Shown: positions 37,812 through 45,910 of the stretch, piece after piece
How positions within the stretch are numbered: position 1 is the first letter of the stretch
Layout of the letters: each line of letters opens with the position of its first letter
Source of the DNA: Shinella sp. CPCC 101442
GTDB lineage: Bacteria; Pseudomonadota; Alphaproteobacteria; Rhizobiales; Rhizobiaceae
Direction: 5' to 3'
DNA: 64,000 nucleotides
Assembly (NCBI RefSeq): GCF_024704725.1
Contig: NZ_JALIQS010000009.1
Location: forward strand, 1 to 64,000
Made by a program: the position numbers and the translations under genes
Notes under the pieces: model-generated
Told to the model about the DNA's origin: nothing
Databases searched by the model: none
What the model saw: the letters and a program-made list of their open reading frames with translations, nothing else

Positions 37812-38336
37812 ATGGACCCGGCGCTCCGTCCCTCGCTCGATGAGGTCTGGCACTGGCTGGCTGAAGTGCCGGATCCGGAAATTCCGGTGATCTCGCTCAC
37901 CGACCTCGGCATCATCCGTAATGTCGCCTGGCGCGACGATACGCTGGTGGTGACGGTGACGCCGACCTATTCCGGCTGTCCCGCCACCACGATCATCAAT
38001 CTCGATATCGAGACGGCGCTCGCGGAAAAGGGGCTTTCCAAGGTGAAGCTGGAACGCCAGCTCTCGCCCGCCTGGACGACGGACTGGATCAGCGCCGAGG
38101 GCCGCGAGAAGCTGCGCGACTACGGCATCGCCCCGCCGATCGACGGCACGGCCGCCGATGGCGTGCTGATGAAACGCGTCGACCGGCTTTCGGGCCGCTC
38201 GAACCTGACCATCGCCTGTCCGCGCTGCGGATCGACGAATACCGAGAAGATCAGCCAGTTCGGCTCGACGCCCTGCAAGGCGAGTTACCGCTGTACCAAC
38301 TGCCTGGAACCGTTCGACTACTTCAAGTGCATCTGA
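37812..38336 (+). CDS. paaD: Phenylacetate degradation protein PaaD (Fe-S assembly factor of the epoxidase)
   Basis: A 174-residue MIP18/DUF59-type protein. The N-terminal part (LAEVPDPEIPVISLTDLGIIRNV) is the DUF59 module. The C-terminal zinc-ribbon-like part has the cysteine pairs CPRCGS and CTNCLEP, typical for PaaD. It is thought to help assemble the iron centres of the epoxidase. It starts 10 bp after paaC with TAGGAGGCGGTC before the ATG. Confidence 0.93.
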   Translation: MDPALRPSLDEVWHWLAEVPDPEIPVISLTDLGIIRNVAWRDDTLVVTVTPTYSGCPATTIINLDIETALAEKGLSKVKLERQLSPAWTTDWISAEGREKLRDYGIAPPIDGTAADGVLMKRVDRLSGRSNLTIACPRCGSTNTEKISQFGSTPCKASYRCTNCLEPFDYFKCI

Positions 38337-38341
38337 CCACC

Positions 38342-38406
38342 AGAGCTTTTTGTTTTTACGCAATTCTGAACGCAAGACGCTCAAGCACTTTTGCTGGAAT
38401 TGCTCT
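38342..38406 (+). repeat. Rhizobial-type intergenic repeat inside the paa operon, copy 1
   Basis: The 87-bp gap between paaD and paaE is filled by a 65-bp element running from AGAGC to GCTCT. Its core, GCAATTCTGAACGCAAGAC and ACTTTTGCTGGAATTGC, forms an imperfect hairpin. A clearly related copy lies at 44050-44112. Elements of this wording recur widely in Rhizobium-group intergenic DNA. Confidence 0.78.
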
Positions 38407-38423
38407 ATGGAAAGGGCCTACGC

Positions 38424-39500
38424 ATGGCACGTTTTCATCCCCTGACCGTAACCGATGTTCGCCGCGAGACGCGCGATGCGGTCGTGGTCACGCTCCGGCC
38501 GTCCGACGAGGACCGGGCCGTCTTCGATTTCACGCAAGGCCAGTACCTGACCTTCCGCCGCAAGTTCGAGGACGAGGAACTGCGCCGCTCCTATTCGATC
38601 TGCGCCGGCAAGGATGAGGGTGTCTTGAAGGTCGGCATCAAGCGCATCGATGGCGGCTGCTTTTCCACCTGGGTCAACGAGAACCTGAAGGCCGGCGACA
38701 CGCTGGAAGCCATGCCGCCGATGGGCGCCTTCTTCACGGCGCTGGAGCCTGAAACGGCCAAACACTATCTCGGCTTTGCCGGCGGCAGCGGCATCACACC
38801 GGTGCTGTCTATCATAAAGACGGTGCTGTCGCGCGAGCCCCGCGCCCGCTTCACACTGGTCTATGCCAACCGACAGATCAGCTCGATCATGTTCCGCGAG
38901 GAGCTGGAGGATCTGAAGAACGTCTATCTCGGCCGTCTCTCCGTGCTGCATGTGCTGGAGAGCGAGGCGCAGGATATCGACCTCTTCACCGGTCGCATCG
39001 ATGGCGCGAAATGCGCAGCACTCTTTAAAAACTGGATCGATCCGAAGTCGGTGACAACAGCCTTCATCTGCGGCCCGGAGCCGATGATGCTGGCGATTGC
39101 CGCCGCGCTTCGCGAGCACGGCCTTCGCGACGACCAGATCAAGTTCGAACTCTTTGCCTCTTCGCAGCCCGGCCGGGCGCGGCGCAAGGTGGAGCAGGTC
39201 AACGGTGCCGATCATGCTGCAGCCTGCGAGGCGACCGTCACGCTCGATGGCGCGACCCGCACCTTCAAGTTTCCCAAGCACGGCCAGAGCCTGCTCGATG
39301 CCGCGCTCGAAAATGCCATGGACGCGCCTTATGCCTGCAAGGCCGGTGTCTGCTCCACCTGCCGCGCCAAGGTTCTGGAAGGCGAGGTCGAGATGGAGAC
39401 CAACCATGCGCTGGAAGATTACGAGGTGCGCCAGGGTTATGTGCTGACCTGCCAGTGCTACCCGCTCACCGACCGCATCGTCGTCAGCTACGACCAGTAA
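38424..39500 (+). CDS. paaE: Phenylacetyl-CoA epoxidase reductase PaaE
   Basis: A 358-residue NAD(P)H reductase. It has an FAD-binding part (RRSYSICAGKDEG), an NAD-binding part (FAGGSGITPVLSIIKTVL, FICGPEPMM) and a C-terminal plant-type [2Fe-2S] domain (YACKAGVCSTCRAKVLEG with a later CQCYPL cysteine). It feeds electrons to PaaA. The start at 38424 is preceded only by GGAAAGGG, and the repeat element lies between it and paaD. Confidence 0.95.
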   Translation: MARFHPLTVTDVRRETRDAVVVTLRPSDEDRAVFDFTQGQYLTFRRKFEDEELRRSYSICAGKDEGVLKVGIKRIDGGCFSTWVNENLKAGDTLEAMPPMGAFFTALEPETAKHYLGFAGGSGITPVLSIIKTVLSREPRARFTLVYANRQISSIMFREELEDLKNVYLGRLSVLHVLESEAQDIDLFTGRIDGAKCAALFKNWIDPKSVTTAFICGPEPMMLAIAAALREHGLRDDQIKFELFASSQPGRARRKVEQVNGADHAAACEATVTLDGATRTFKFPKHGQSLLDAALENAMDAPYACKAGVCSTCRAKVLEGEVEMETNHALEDYEVRQGYVLTCQCYPLTDRIVVSYDQ

Positions 39501-39512
39501 GGGGAACTTGCC

Positions 39513-40268
39513 ATGTCCGATACGATGCCGATCGAGGATTATCTGGCGCAAGGCGGCGTGCTGTCGTCGCCGGCCAATGTGCCGCCGCGTTATCGCGGCG
39601 AGTTGCTGCGCCTGATGGCGAGTTTCGTCGACAGCGAGCTGGCCGGTTCCGCCGGCTTTGCCGATACGATCAACGATGCGCCGGGCATTCAGGAGCGCAT
39701 CTCCGCCGCCCGCATCGTGCTGGAAAAGGCCGACCATGCCGGCAAGGTGCTCAGGGTGATGGAAACCTTTGGTGCGGATGGTGGGCGCTACGCCGTGCAT
39801 CATCCCTGGGCCGAGCGGCTTTCCCGCGAAGCGGATATCGGCGCGGCGCGGCAGGGCGGCGACATGCGTCTGTCCGTCTTCCATTATCCGCTGCAAGGCT
39901 GGGTCGATGCCGTGGTCATGAACGTGCTGATGGGCCGGGCGAGCGTCGTGCAGTTGAAAGAACTGTCGCGGGTCTCCTACCAGCCGCTCGCCGAGGTTTT
40001 TCGCGCCATCCTGCCGCGCGAGACGCGTCATGCGGAACTCGGCCTCGCCGGCCTCATCCAGATCGTCGATGATGCGGAAGGCCGCGCAAAGGCCAAGGCC
40101 TCCGTTGCTTACTGGTATCCGCGCGTCGCCGCTAGTTTCGGCCATTCCGGCTCGGCCCGCTTCGAGACGCAGTCGCGCTTCGGCCTGCGGCACACACCCA
40201 ACGAGACCCTGCTTGCCGAATGGCGGGCGGAGGTCGATGCGCAGCTTTCCGCGCTCGGATTGAACTGA
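39513..40268 (+). CDS. Additional PaaA/PaaC-like ferritin-fold protein
   Basis: A 251-residue protein of the phenylacetate-catabolic (PaaA/PaaC) superfamily in an unusual slot between paaE and paaZ. A ligand pair of the ferritin type is present in the second half (PRETRHAELG, ExxH). The first motif is altered: RIVLEKADHAGK shows lysine three residues before the histidine where PaaA has glutamate (DEAGH). It may be an accessory or regulatory subunit, or act on another substrate. No member of this subfamily with a known role is known to me. It follows paaE by 12 bp with AAGGGGA. Confidence 0.75.
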   Translation: MSDTMPIEDYLAQGGVLSSPANVPPRYRGELLRLMASFVDSELAGSAGFADTINDAPGIQERISAARIVLEKADHAGKVLRVMETFGADGGRYAVHHPWAERLSREADIGAARQGGDMRLSVFHYPLQGWVDAVVMNVLMGRASVVQLKELSRVSYQPLAEVFRAILPRETRHAELGLAGLIQIVDDAEGRAKAKASVAYWYPRVAASFGHSGSARFETQSRFGLRHTPNETLLAEWRAEVDAQLSALGLN

Positions 40269-40280
40269 GAGGATACTGAG

Positions 40281-42338
40281 ATGAACGTCATGGCAAACCG
40301 GCCGCGCCGGCTCGAAAGCTATGTCGGCGGCCAGTGGGTCCCCGGTGCGAAGGAAGGCGTGCCGCTGCTCGACGCTTCCACGGGTGCCCCAGTCGCCTTC
40401 ATCGATTCCACCGGCGTGGATTTCAAGGCAGCGCTCGCCTACGGCCGCGAAAAGGGTGGCCCGGCGCTGCGCCGCCTGTCCTTCCATGAACGCGCTGCCA
40501 TGCTGAAGGCGCTCGGTCAGGCCCTGATGGAGCGCAAGGAAGAGTTTTACGCGCTTTCGACCGCGACCGGCGCCACCCGCGCCGACAGCTGGGTCGACAT
40601 CGAAGGCGGTATCGGCACGCTTCTGTCCTATGCTTCCAAGGGCCGGCGCGAATTGCCGAACACCCGCGTGCTGCTCGATGGCGATGTGGAGCTGCTTTCC
40701 AAGGACGGCACCTTTTCCGCGCAGCATATCCTGAGCCCGTTGCAGGGCGTTGCCGTCCACATCAACGCCTTCAACTTTCCCTGCTGGGGCATGCTGGAGA
40801 AGCTGGCACCGACGCTGCTCGCCGGTGTGCCTGCCATCGTCAAGCCGGCGAGCCAGACGGCCTATCTCACCGAACTCATGGTCCGCCGCATCGTCGAGAC
40901 CGGTATTTTGCCCGACGGCGCATTGCAGCTCGTCTGCGGCTCGGTTGGTGACATGCTCGACCATGTCGAAGGACAGGATGCCGTGACCTTCACCGGCTCG
41001 GCCTCGACCGGCCAGCGCCTCAAGACGCACAAGGCGATCGTCGAAAACTCCGTGCGCTTCACCATGGAGGCCGACAGCCTCAATGCTGCCGTGCTTGGCC
41101 TCGATGCCGCACCCGGCACCGAAGAATTCGACCTCTTCGTCAAGGAAGTCGCCCGCGAAATGACGGTGAAGGCCGGCCAGAAATGCACCGCGATCCGCCG
41201 CGTCATCGCACCGCGCGACTTCAGCGAAGCGCTGATCGAGAGCCTGCGCGCCCGTCTCGGCAAGACGGCGATCGGCAATCCGGCCGACGAAGCCGTCCGC
41301 ATGGGCCCGCTCGCCAGCCTCGACCAGCGCGAGGAGGTTCGCGCCCGCATCCGCGATCTTTCCGCGGATGCCGAAATCGTCGCCGGCGATCCGGACATAG
41401 CAAATATCCTGTCTGGCGATGCTGCGGCAGGCGCCTTCCTCAATCCGGTGCTGCTCTATTGCGACAAGCCGGGTTCGGCCCGCGCGGTGCACGATGTCGA
41501 GGCTTTTGGCCCGGTCAGCACCGTCATGCCCTATGACACCGCGGAAGAAGCGGTGGACCTCGCCCGCCGCGGCAAGGGCAGCCTTGTTGCCTCTGTCTTC
41601 ACCAATGATCCAGGCTTTGCCGAAGAGGTCGTGCTGGGTCTTGCGCCGTTCCACGGCCGCGTGATGATCGGCAATCGCGTCAGTGCCAAGTCTTCCACTG
41701 GCCACGGTTCGCCGTTGCCGGGCCTCGTGCACGGTGGTCCCGGCCGCGCCGGCGGGGGCGAGGAACTGGGCGGCATGCGCGGCGTCAAACATTACATGCA
41801 GCGCACCGCCATCCAGGGTGCGCCGACGCTGCTTTCCGCCGTTACCGGCCGTTGGTTGCAGGGCGCGGAAGCACGGGCGGGCGGCGAGCATCCGTTCCGC
41901 AAGTCGCTGGCCGAACTCAAGATCGGCGACCAGCTGATCACCGCGACGCGCACCGTGACGCTCGACGATATCGAGCATTTCGCCAACTTCACCGGCGACA
42001 CCTTCTACGCCCATATGGACGAGGAAGCCGCCAAGGCGAACCCGTTCTTCGACGGGCGCGTGGCGCATGGCTATCTCATCGTGTCGTTTGCCGCCGGCCT
42101 CTTCGTCGATCCGGCGCCGGGTCCGGTCCTCGCCAATTACGGCGTCGACAATCTACGCTTCCTGACACCGGTCAATCCGGGTGATACGTTGAAGGTGCAG
42201 CTCACCTGCAAGGAGATCAACCCACGGGCCAATGCCGAACACGGCGAGGTGCGCTGGGATTGCAACGTGACGAACCAGCTAGGCGCCACCGTCGCGCAAT
42301 ACGATGTTCTGACGATGGTGGCCAAAACGAGAGAGTGA
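40281..42338 (+). CDS. paaZ: Bifunctional oxepin-CoA hydrolase / semialdehyde dehydrogenase PaaZ
   Basis: A 685-residue fusion. Residues about 1-525 are an aldehyde dehydrogenase (HINAFNFPCWGMLEKLAP, nucleophile in KAGQKCTAIRRVIAP). The rest is a MaoC-type hydratase (GDTFYAHMDEEAAKANPFFD, VAHGYLIVSFAAGLFVD). It opens the oxepin ring and oxidises the aldehyde to 3-oxo-5,6-dehydrosuberyl-CoA. Length matches the E. coli enzyme (681). It starts 13 bp after the preceding gene. Confidence 0.95.
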   Translation: MNVMANRPRRLESYVGGQWVPGAKEGVPLLDASTGAPVAFIDSTGVDFKAALAYGREKGGPALRRLSFHERAAMLKALGQALMERKEEFYALSTATGATRADSWVDIEGGIGTLLSYASKGRRELPNTRVLLDGDVELLSKDGTFSAQHILSPLQGVAVHINAFNFPCWGMLEKLAPTLLAGVPAIVKPASQTAYLTELMVRRIVETGILPDGALQLVCGSVGDMLDHVEGQDAVTFTGSASTGQRLKTHKAIVENSVRFTMEADSLNAAVLGLDAAPGTEEFDLFVKEVAREMTVKAGQKCTAIRRVIAPRDFSEALIESLRARLGKTAIGNPADEAVRMGPLASLDQREEVRARIRDLSADAEIVAGDPDIANILSGDAAAGAFLNPVLLYCDKPGSARAVHDVEAFGPVSTVMPYDTAEEAVDLARRGKGSLVASVFTNDPGFAEEVVLGLAPFHGRVMIGNRVSAKSSTGHGSPLPGLVHGGPGRAGGGEELGGMRGVKHYMQRTAIQGAPTLLSAVTGRWLQGAEARAGGEHPFRKSLAELKIGDQLITATRTVTLDDIEHFANFTGDTFYAHMDEEAAKANPFFDGRVAHGYLIVSFAAGLFVDPAPGPVLANYGVDNLRFLTPVNPGDTLKVQLTCKEINPRANAEHGEVRWDCNVTNQLGATVAQYDVLTMVAKTRE

Positions 42339-42342
42339 CCGC

Positions 42343-42858
42343 ATGACGCCGATGGAGCAGGACCCGCGCCGCCTGGATATGACCGTCTTGATGACGCCCG
42401 ACATGGCGAATTTTTCCGGAAAGGTCCATGGCGGCGCGCTGCTCAACCTGCTCGACCGCGTCGCCTTCTCCTGCGCCTCGCGCTACTCGCAGCAATATGC
42501 GGTAACGCTTTCGGTCGACCAGGTGATGTTCAAGGAGCCGATCAACGTCGGTGAACTCGTCACCTTCCGCGCTTCGATCAACCATACGGGGCGAACCTCC
42601 ATGGAGGTCGGCATCCGGGTCGAGGCGGAGAACATCCGCTCAGGCCACCGCCGGCATACCAACTCCTGTTACTTCACGATGGTCGCCGTCGACGAGGCCG
42701 GAAGGCCGGTGCGGGTGCCGGAACTGGAGCCGAAGAGCACGGTTGATATCCGGCGCTACAAGGCAGCCGAGCTTCGCCGCACGCTCCGGCGTGAATTCGC
42801 CGAACGGCTGGAGTCGGTTGCAGCGACCGGCAAGGATGTGGAGAGGGATGGCGAGTAG
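42343..42858 (+). CDS. Acyl-CoA thioesterase, hotdog fold (YciA-type)
   Basis: A 171-residue hotdog-fold thioesterase. Its marks are MTVLMTPDMANFSGKVHGGALLNLLDRVAF, VSVDQ-like TLSVDQVMFKEPI and HTGRTSMEVGIRVEAENI. It lies 4 bp after paaZ. It may free CoA trapped in dead-end acyl-CoA esters during phenylacetate breakdown, a role otherwise filled by PaaI or PaaY. This role is inferred from position. Confidence 0.85.
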   Translation: MTPMEQDPRRLDMTVLMTPDMANFSGKVHGGALLNLLDRVAFSCASRYSQQYAVTLSVDQVMFKEPINVGELVTFRASINHTGRTSMEVGIRVEAENIRSGHRRHTNSCYFTMVAVDEAGRPVRVPELEPKSTVDIRRYKAAELRRTLRREFAERLESVAATGKDVERDGE

Positions 42859-43071
42859 AACGCTCCAGGCCGGGACCTCAGTGCGAGGGCAACGATCAGG
42901 TCGCAAGTATTGGCCATGCAATGGATTTTCGTTGCTGTGCCGTGACGCGAGACCCGACCGTCAATGATGCGCAGGGGGCTACGCAACGAGATCCATCGCG
43001 GCTGATTTTGGCCGCTTTGACGACTCCGTCGGCGCGGTGTAATCTGATCGCCTTCGTCCGGAGCATCGGCC

Positions 43072-43320
43072 ATGCATATTGGAGTGCTCATAACCGGTCT
43101 GGCTTTGGCCCTGATCCCCACCCTGGCGGATGCCCACAACTGCAAATGCCGAAATCGCGGTGTCATGTTCGAACTCGGGCAGACGTCCTGCCTGCGGGTC
43201 GATGGCGGTTCCTACCTCGCGCGTTGCGAGATGAAGCTCAATGTCTCGTCCTGGACCAGGATCCAGGACGGTTGCCCGGTGACGGAGCGTACGCTGCCGC
43301 GGCCGACACGCGTCAATTAG
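43072..43320 (+). CDS. Small secreted cysteine-rich protein, unknown function
   Basis: An 82-residue protein with a Sec signal peptide (MHIGVLITGLALALIPTLADA, likely cut before HNCKC). The mature part has cysteines at CKCRNRG, TSCLR, RCEMK and GCPVT, suggesting disulfides. No family is recognised with certainty. It lies between the thioesterase gene and the convergent paaR (stops 13 bp apart), with CCGGAG about 10 nt before the ATG. Confidence 0.7.
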   Translation: MHIGVLITGLALALIPTLADAHNCKCRNRGVMFELGQTSCLRVDGGSYLARCEMKLNVSSWTRIQDGCPVTERTLPRPTRVN

Positions 43321-43332
43321 AATGCGTAAGTC

Positions 43333-43929
43333 TTAGCTTACTGCCTTCACGCCCTCAAGGATCAGCGTCGTCGCAATATCCGCATATTCGTCTCGCGTGA
43401 TCGGCCCGTTCGGGCGGAACCACATGTACACCCAGTTCATCATGCCGAAGAGCGACATGGTGACGGGCATCAGGAGTGGGCGGTCCTTGTTGAGGTCCGG
43501 GTTGATGTCGCGGATGACGCCGGAGAAGCGTTTGACGATCTGCCGCTCGATCGCCTGCAATTCGGCAAGCTGTGGCTCGGAGAGCGCGCTGGTGCCGTTG
43601 AGCTGCACCTTGTGCTCGTTGTCGCGGCCCTCGTAGTTCGCCAGCACCGCCTTCACCAGCAACCGCAATCGCTCCTGTGGGGTGACGTCGGTGCGGTCGG
43701 CGGCCTCGATCGCTTCTTCCAGTTCCGACAGGTGCGTTCGCACGATGTCGAAGATCAGGGCGTCCTTGCTGGGATAATAGTGGTAGAGCAGGGCCTTGGA
43801 GACATTGCTGTGCGAGGCGATCAGCGACATGGAGGCCTTCTCCATGCCCATCTCGGCGAAGACCGCCGCGGCACTCGATAGAATGCCTCGCTGTTTTTCC
43901 TCGAAATCCACTGCGCGCGTGCGTGCCAT
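43333..43929 (-). CDS. paaR: TetR-family repressor PaaR
   Basis: A 198-residue TetR protein. Helix-turn-helix: ILSSAAAVFAEMGMEKASMSLIASHSNVSKALLYHYYPSKDAL. The C-terminal ligand domain (MSLFGMMNWVYMWFRPNGPITRDEYAD) matches the PaaR group, which represses phenylacetate genes until phenylacetyl-CoA binds. Two copies of a 14-bp dyad in the paa promoters are its probable targets. It is on the opposite strand to the main paa operon and downstream of paaK. Confidence 0.87.
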   Translation of the reverse strand: MARTRAVDFEEKQRGILSSAAAVFAEMGMEKASMSLIASHSNVSKALLYHYYPSKDALIFDIVRTHLSELEEAIEAADRTDVTPQERLRLLVKAVLANYEGRDNEHKVQLNGTSALSEPQLAELQAIERQIVKRFSGVIRDINPDLNKDRPLLMPVTMSLFGMMNWVYMWFRPNGPITRDEYADIATTLILEGVKAVS

Positions 43930-44010
43930 GTCGTCCTGCTCTGCTCATTCGGGCTGCGGCTGCGCGGAAGGGCGGCCGCCCTCCCTATACACAGTCAAGC
44001 CGGTGCCGGG

Positions 44011-44049
44011 CTAGAGTCTCTCCGTTCGTCCTGTAGCAACGGAGAGACT
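44011..44049. repeat. 14-bp perfect hairpin between paaK and paaR
   Basis: AGAGTCTCTCCGTT (44011-44024) and AACGGAGAGACTCT (44036-44049) are exact inverse copies around an 11-nt loop. No T-run follows on either side. The arm borders directly on repeat copy 2, so it may be part of the same element or a transcription end of the paaG-I-K unit. Confidence 0.75.
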
Positions 44050-44112
44050 CTGGCTCTTTGTTTCTTCACAATTCCGGACGCAAAACCGCTCCGCACTTTT
44101 GCGGGAATGTTC
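44050..44112 (+). repeat. Rhizobial-type intergenic repeat, copy 2
   Basis: The stretch GGCTCTTTGTTTCTTCACAA through TTTTGCGGGAATGTTCTG aligns along its whole length with copy 1 (38342-38406), with the same ATTCnnGACGCAA and GCACTTTTGC core. It lies just past the 3' end of paaK, in the gap before paaR. Confidence 0.76.
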
Positions 44113-44123
44113 TGTCCGGCGTT

Positions 44124-45434
44124 TCATTCTTTCGGGCGGTTGTCGACCACCCGCTTTGCCTTGCCTTCCGAGCGGGCGACGCCGCCCGGCTCATGCACGG
44201 TAATCTTGGTGGAGACCCCCACGATGCTCTTGATGTGGTGGGCAAGCTCCTTCGCCGACCCCGCACGTGCGCCCTCGTCGGTCGCCTCCAGCGTACATTC
44301 GACATGCACCGTCATGTTGTCCATACGACCGGCGCGCGTCAGCTCGATCTGGAAATGCGGTGCAAGCCCGCGACATTTCAGGATCTGCTCCTCGATCTGC
44401 GTCGGGAAGACGTTGACGCCGCGCAGGATCATCATGTCGTCGGAGCGGCCGGTGATCTTTTCCATGCGGCGCATGGAGCGGGCGGTGCCGGGCAAGAGAC
44501 GCGTCAGGTCGCGCGTTCGGTAGCGGATGATCGGCAGGCCTTCCTTGGTGAGCGTGGTGAAGACCAGTTCACCGATCTCGCCATCCGGCAGCACCGCGCC
44601 CGTGTCGGGGTCGATGATTTCAGGGTAGAAATGATCTTCCCAGATGTGCAGGCCGTCCTTCGTCTCGACGCATTCGTTCGCGACGCCCGGGCCCATGACT
44701 TCAGACAGGCCATAGATATCGACGGCGTGCATGTCGAAGGCCTGTTCGATTTCCTCGCGCATGGCGTTCGTCCAGGGTTCGGCGCCAAAAATGCCGACCG
44801 CCAGCGAACTTTCGCGCGGGTCGATGCCATGGCGGCGGAACTCGTCGAGGATGGAGAGCATGTAGGACGGCGTCACCATGATGATGCGCGGCTTGAAATC
44901 CTGCATCAGGGTGACCTGGCGCTCGGTCATGCCGCCGGAGATCGGCACCACGGTGCAGCCGAGCTTTTCGGCGCCGTAATGCGCGCCAAGCCCGCCGGTG
45001 AACAGGCCGTAGCCATAGGCGACATGCACGATATCACCGGCCCGGCCGCCCGAGGCGCGGATCGAGCGGGCGACGACGGTCGCCCAGGTGTCGATGTCCT
45101 TGGCCGTGTAACCGACGACGGTCGGCTTGCCTGTCGTGCCAGAGGAGGCGTGGATGCGGGCAAGCTTTTCGCGGGGTACGGCGAACATGCCGAAGGGATA
45201 GGTGTCGCGCAGGTCCTTCTTGGTGGTGAAGGGGAATTTCGCGAGGTCCGACAATGTCTTCAGGTCGGAGGGGTGCACGCCGGCCTCGTCGAAGCGCTGG
45301 CGATAGAAGGGAGAATTCTCGTAGGCGTGGGTCAGCGACCACTTCATGCGCTGAAGCTGCAGCGCGGAAATCTCGTCGCGCGACGCCGTCTCGATGGCTT
45401 CGAGGTCGCCGGGGCGGGGGGACAGGTCTTCCAT
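44124..45434 (-). CDS. paaK: Phenylacetate-CoA ligase
   Basis: A 436-residue AMP-forming ligase that starts phenylacetate breakdown by making phenylacetyl-CoA. Motifs: ATP-binding SSGTTGKPTVVGYTAKD, YGLFTGGLGAHYGAEKLG, YGLSEVMGPGVANECVE, and RYRTRDLTRL. The ATG at 45434 follows GGAGGAGAATTTC. It is the last gene of paaG-paaI-paaK. Confidence 0.95.
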   Translation of the reverse strand: MEDLSPRPGDLEAIETASRDEISALQLQRMKWSLTHAYENSPFYRQRFDEAGVHPSDLKTLSDLAKFPFTTKKDLRDTYPFGMFAVPREKLARIHASSGTTGKPTVVGYTAKDIDTWATVVARSIRASGGRAGDIVHVAYGYGLFTGGLGAHYGAEKLGCTVVPISGGMTERQVTLMQDFKPRIIMVTPSYMLSILDEFRRHGIDPRESSLAVGIFGAEPWTNAMREEIEQAFDMHAVDIYGLSEVMGPGVANECVETKDGLHIWEDHFYPEIIDPDTGAVLPDGEIGELVFTTLTKEGLPIIRYRTRDLTRLLPGTARSMRRMEKITGRSDDMMILRGVNVFPTQIEEQILKCRGLAPHFQIELTRAGRMDNMTVHVECTLEATDEGARAGSAKELAHHIKSIVGVSTKITVHEPGGVARSEGKAKRVVDNRPKE

Positions 45435-45469
45435 GAAATTCTCCTCCAAGAATGTGGGGATGATCTGCC

Positions 45470-45910
45470 TCACTCCGGCAGGTGCGTACCCTTGACTGTT
45501 CGCGAGTGGCCACGGAACTCCGCGACGTGCTCGCCCTCCTGATTGCTGATGCGGATATCGTAGATGCCGCCGCGTCCGCGGCGCGACACTTCACGCGCCG
45601 TCGCGGTCAGTTTCTCGCCCCTGAAGGCCGGTGCAATGAAAGTCACCGAACAGTGCTGGGCGACGGTGCGCTGATTGTAGGTGTTGCAGGCAAACGCAAA
45701 GGCCGAATCCGCCAGCGTGAACATATAGCCGCCGTGACAGGTGCCGTGGCCGTTCGTCATGCTGTCTGCGATCGTCATGGTGATCGTCGCTTCACCGGGG
45801 GCGACGGAGACAAGCTCCATGCCGAGATGGCGGGTGGCATTGTCGTCGTCCCACATGGCCTTGGCGCAGGCTTCGGCCAGCGCCTGGGGGGAAAGGCTGG
45901 CGGCGCTCAT
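45470..45910 (-). CDS. paaI: Hydroxyphenylacetyl-CoA thioesterase PaaI
   Basis: A 146-residue hotdog thioesterase. The core is MTNGHGTCHGGYMFTLADSAFAFACN and HCSVTFIAPAFRGEKLTA. PaaI removes CoA from dead-end hydroxylated phenylacetyl-CoA. Start ATG at 45910 overlaps the paaG stop as ATGA. The longer open frame upstream is a shadow of paaG. Confidence 0.94.
   Translation of the reverse strand: MSAASLSPQALAEACAKAMWDDDNATRHLGMELVSVAPGEATITMTIADSMTNGHGTCHGGYMFTLADSAFAFACNTYNQRTVAQHCSVTFIAPAFRGEKLTATAREVSRRGRGGIYDIRISNQEGEHVAEFRGHSRTVKGTHLPE

Noticed and set aside
38418-42068. 1216-codon open frame on the minus strand over paaE-paaZ
   Set aside because: It is antisense to four clear paa genes. 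Its product is rich in Arg/Gly/His with no domain, a typical GC-rich shadow.
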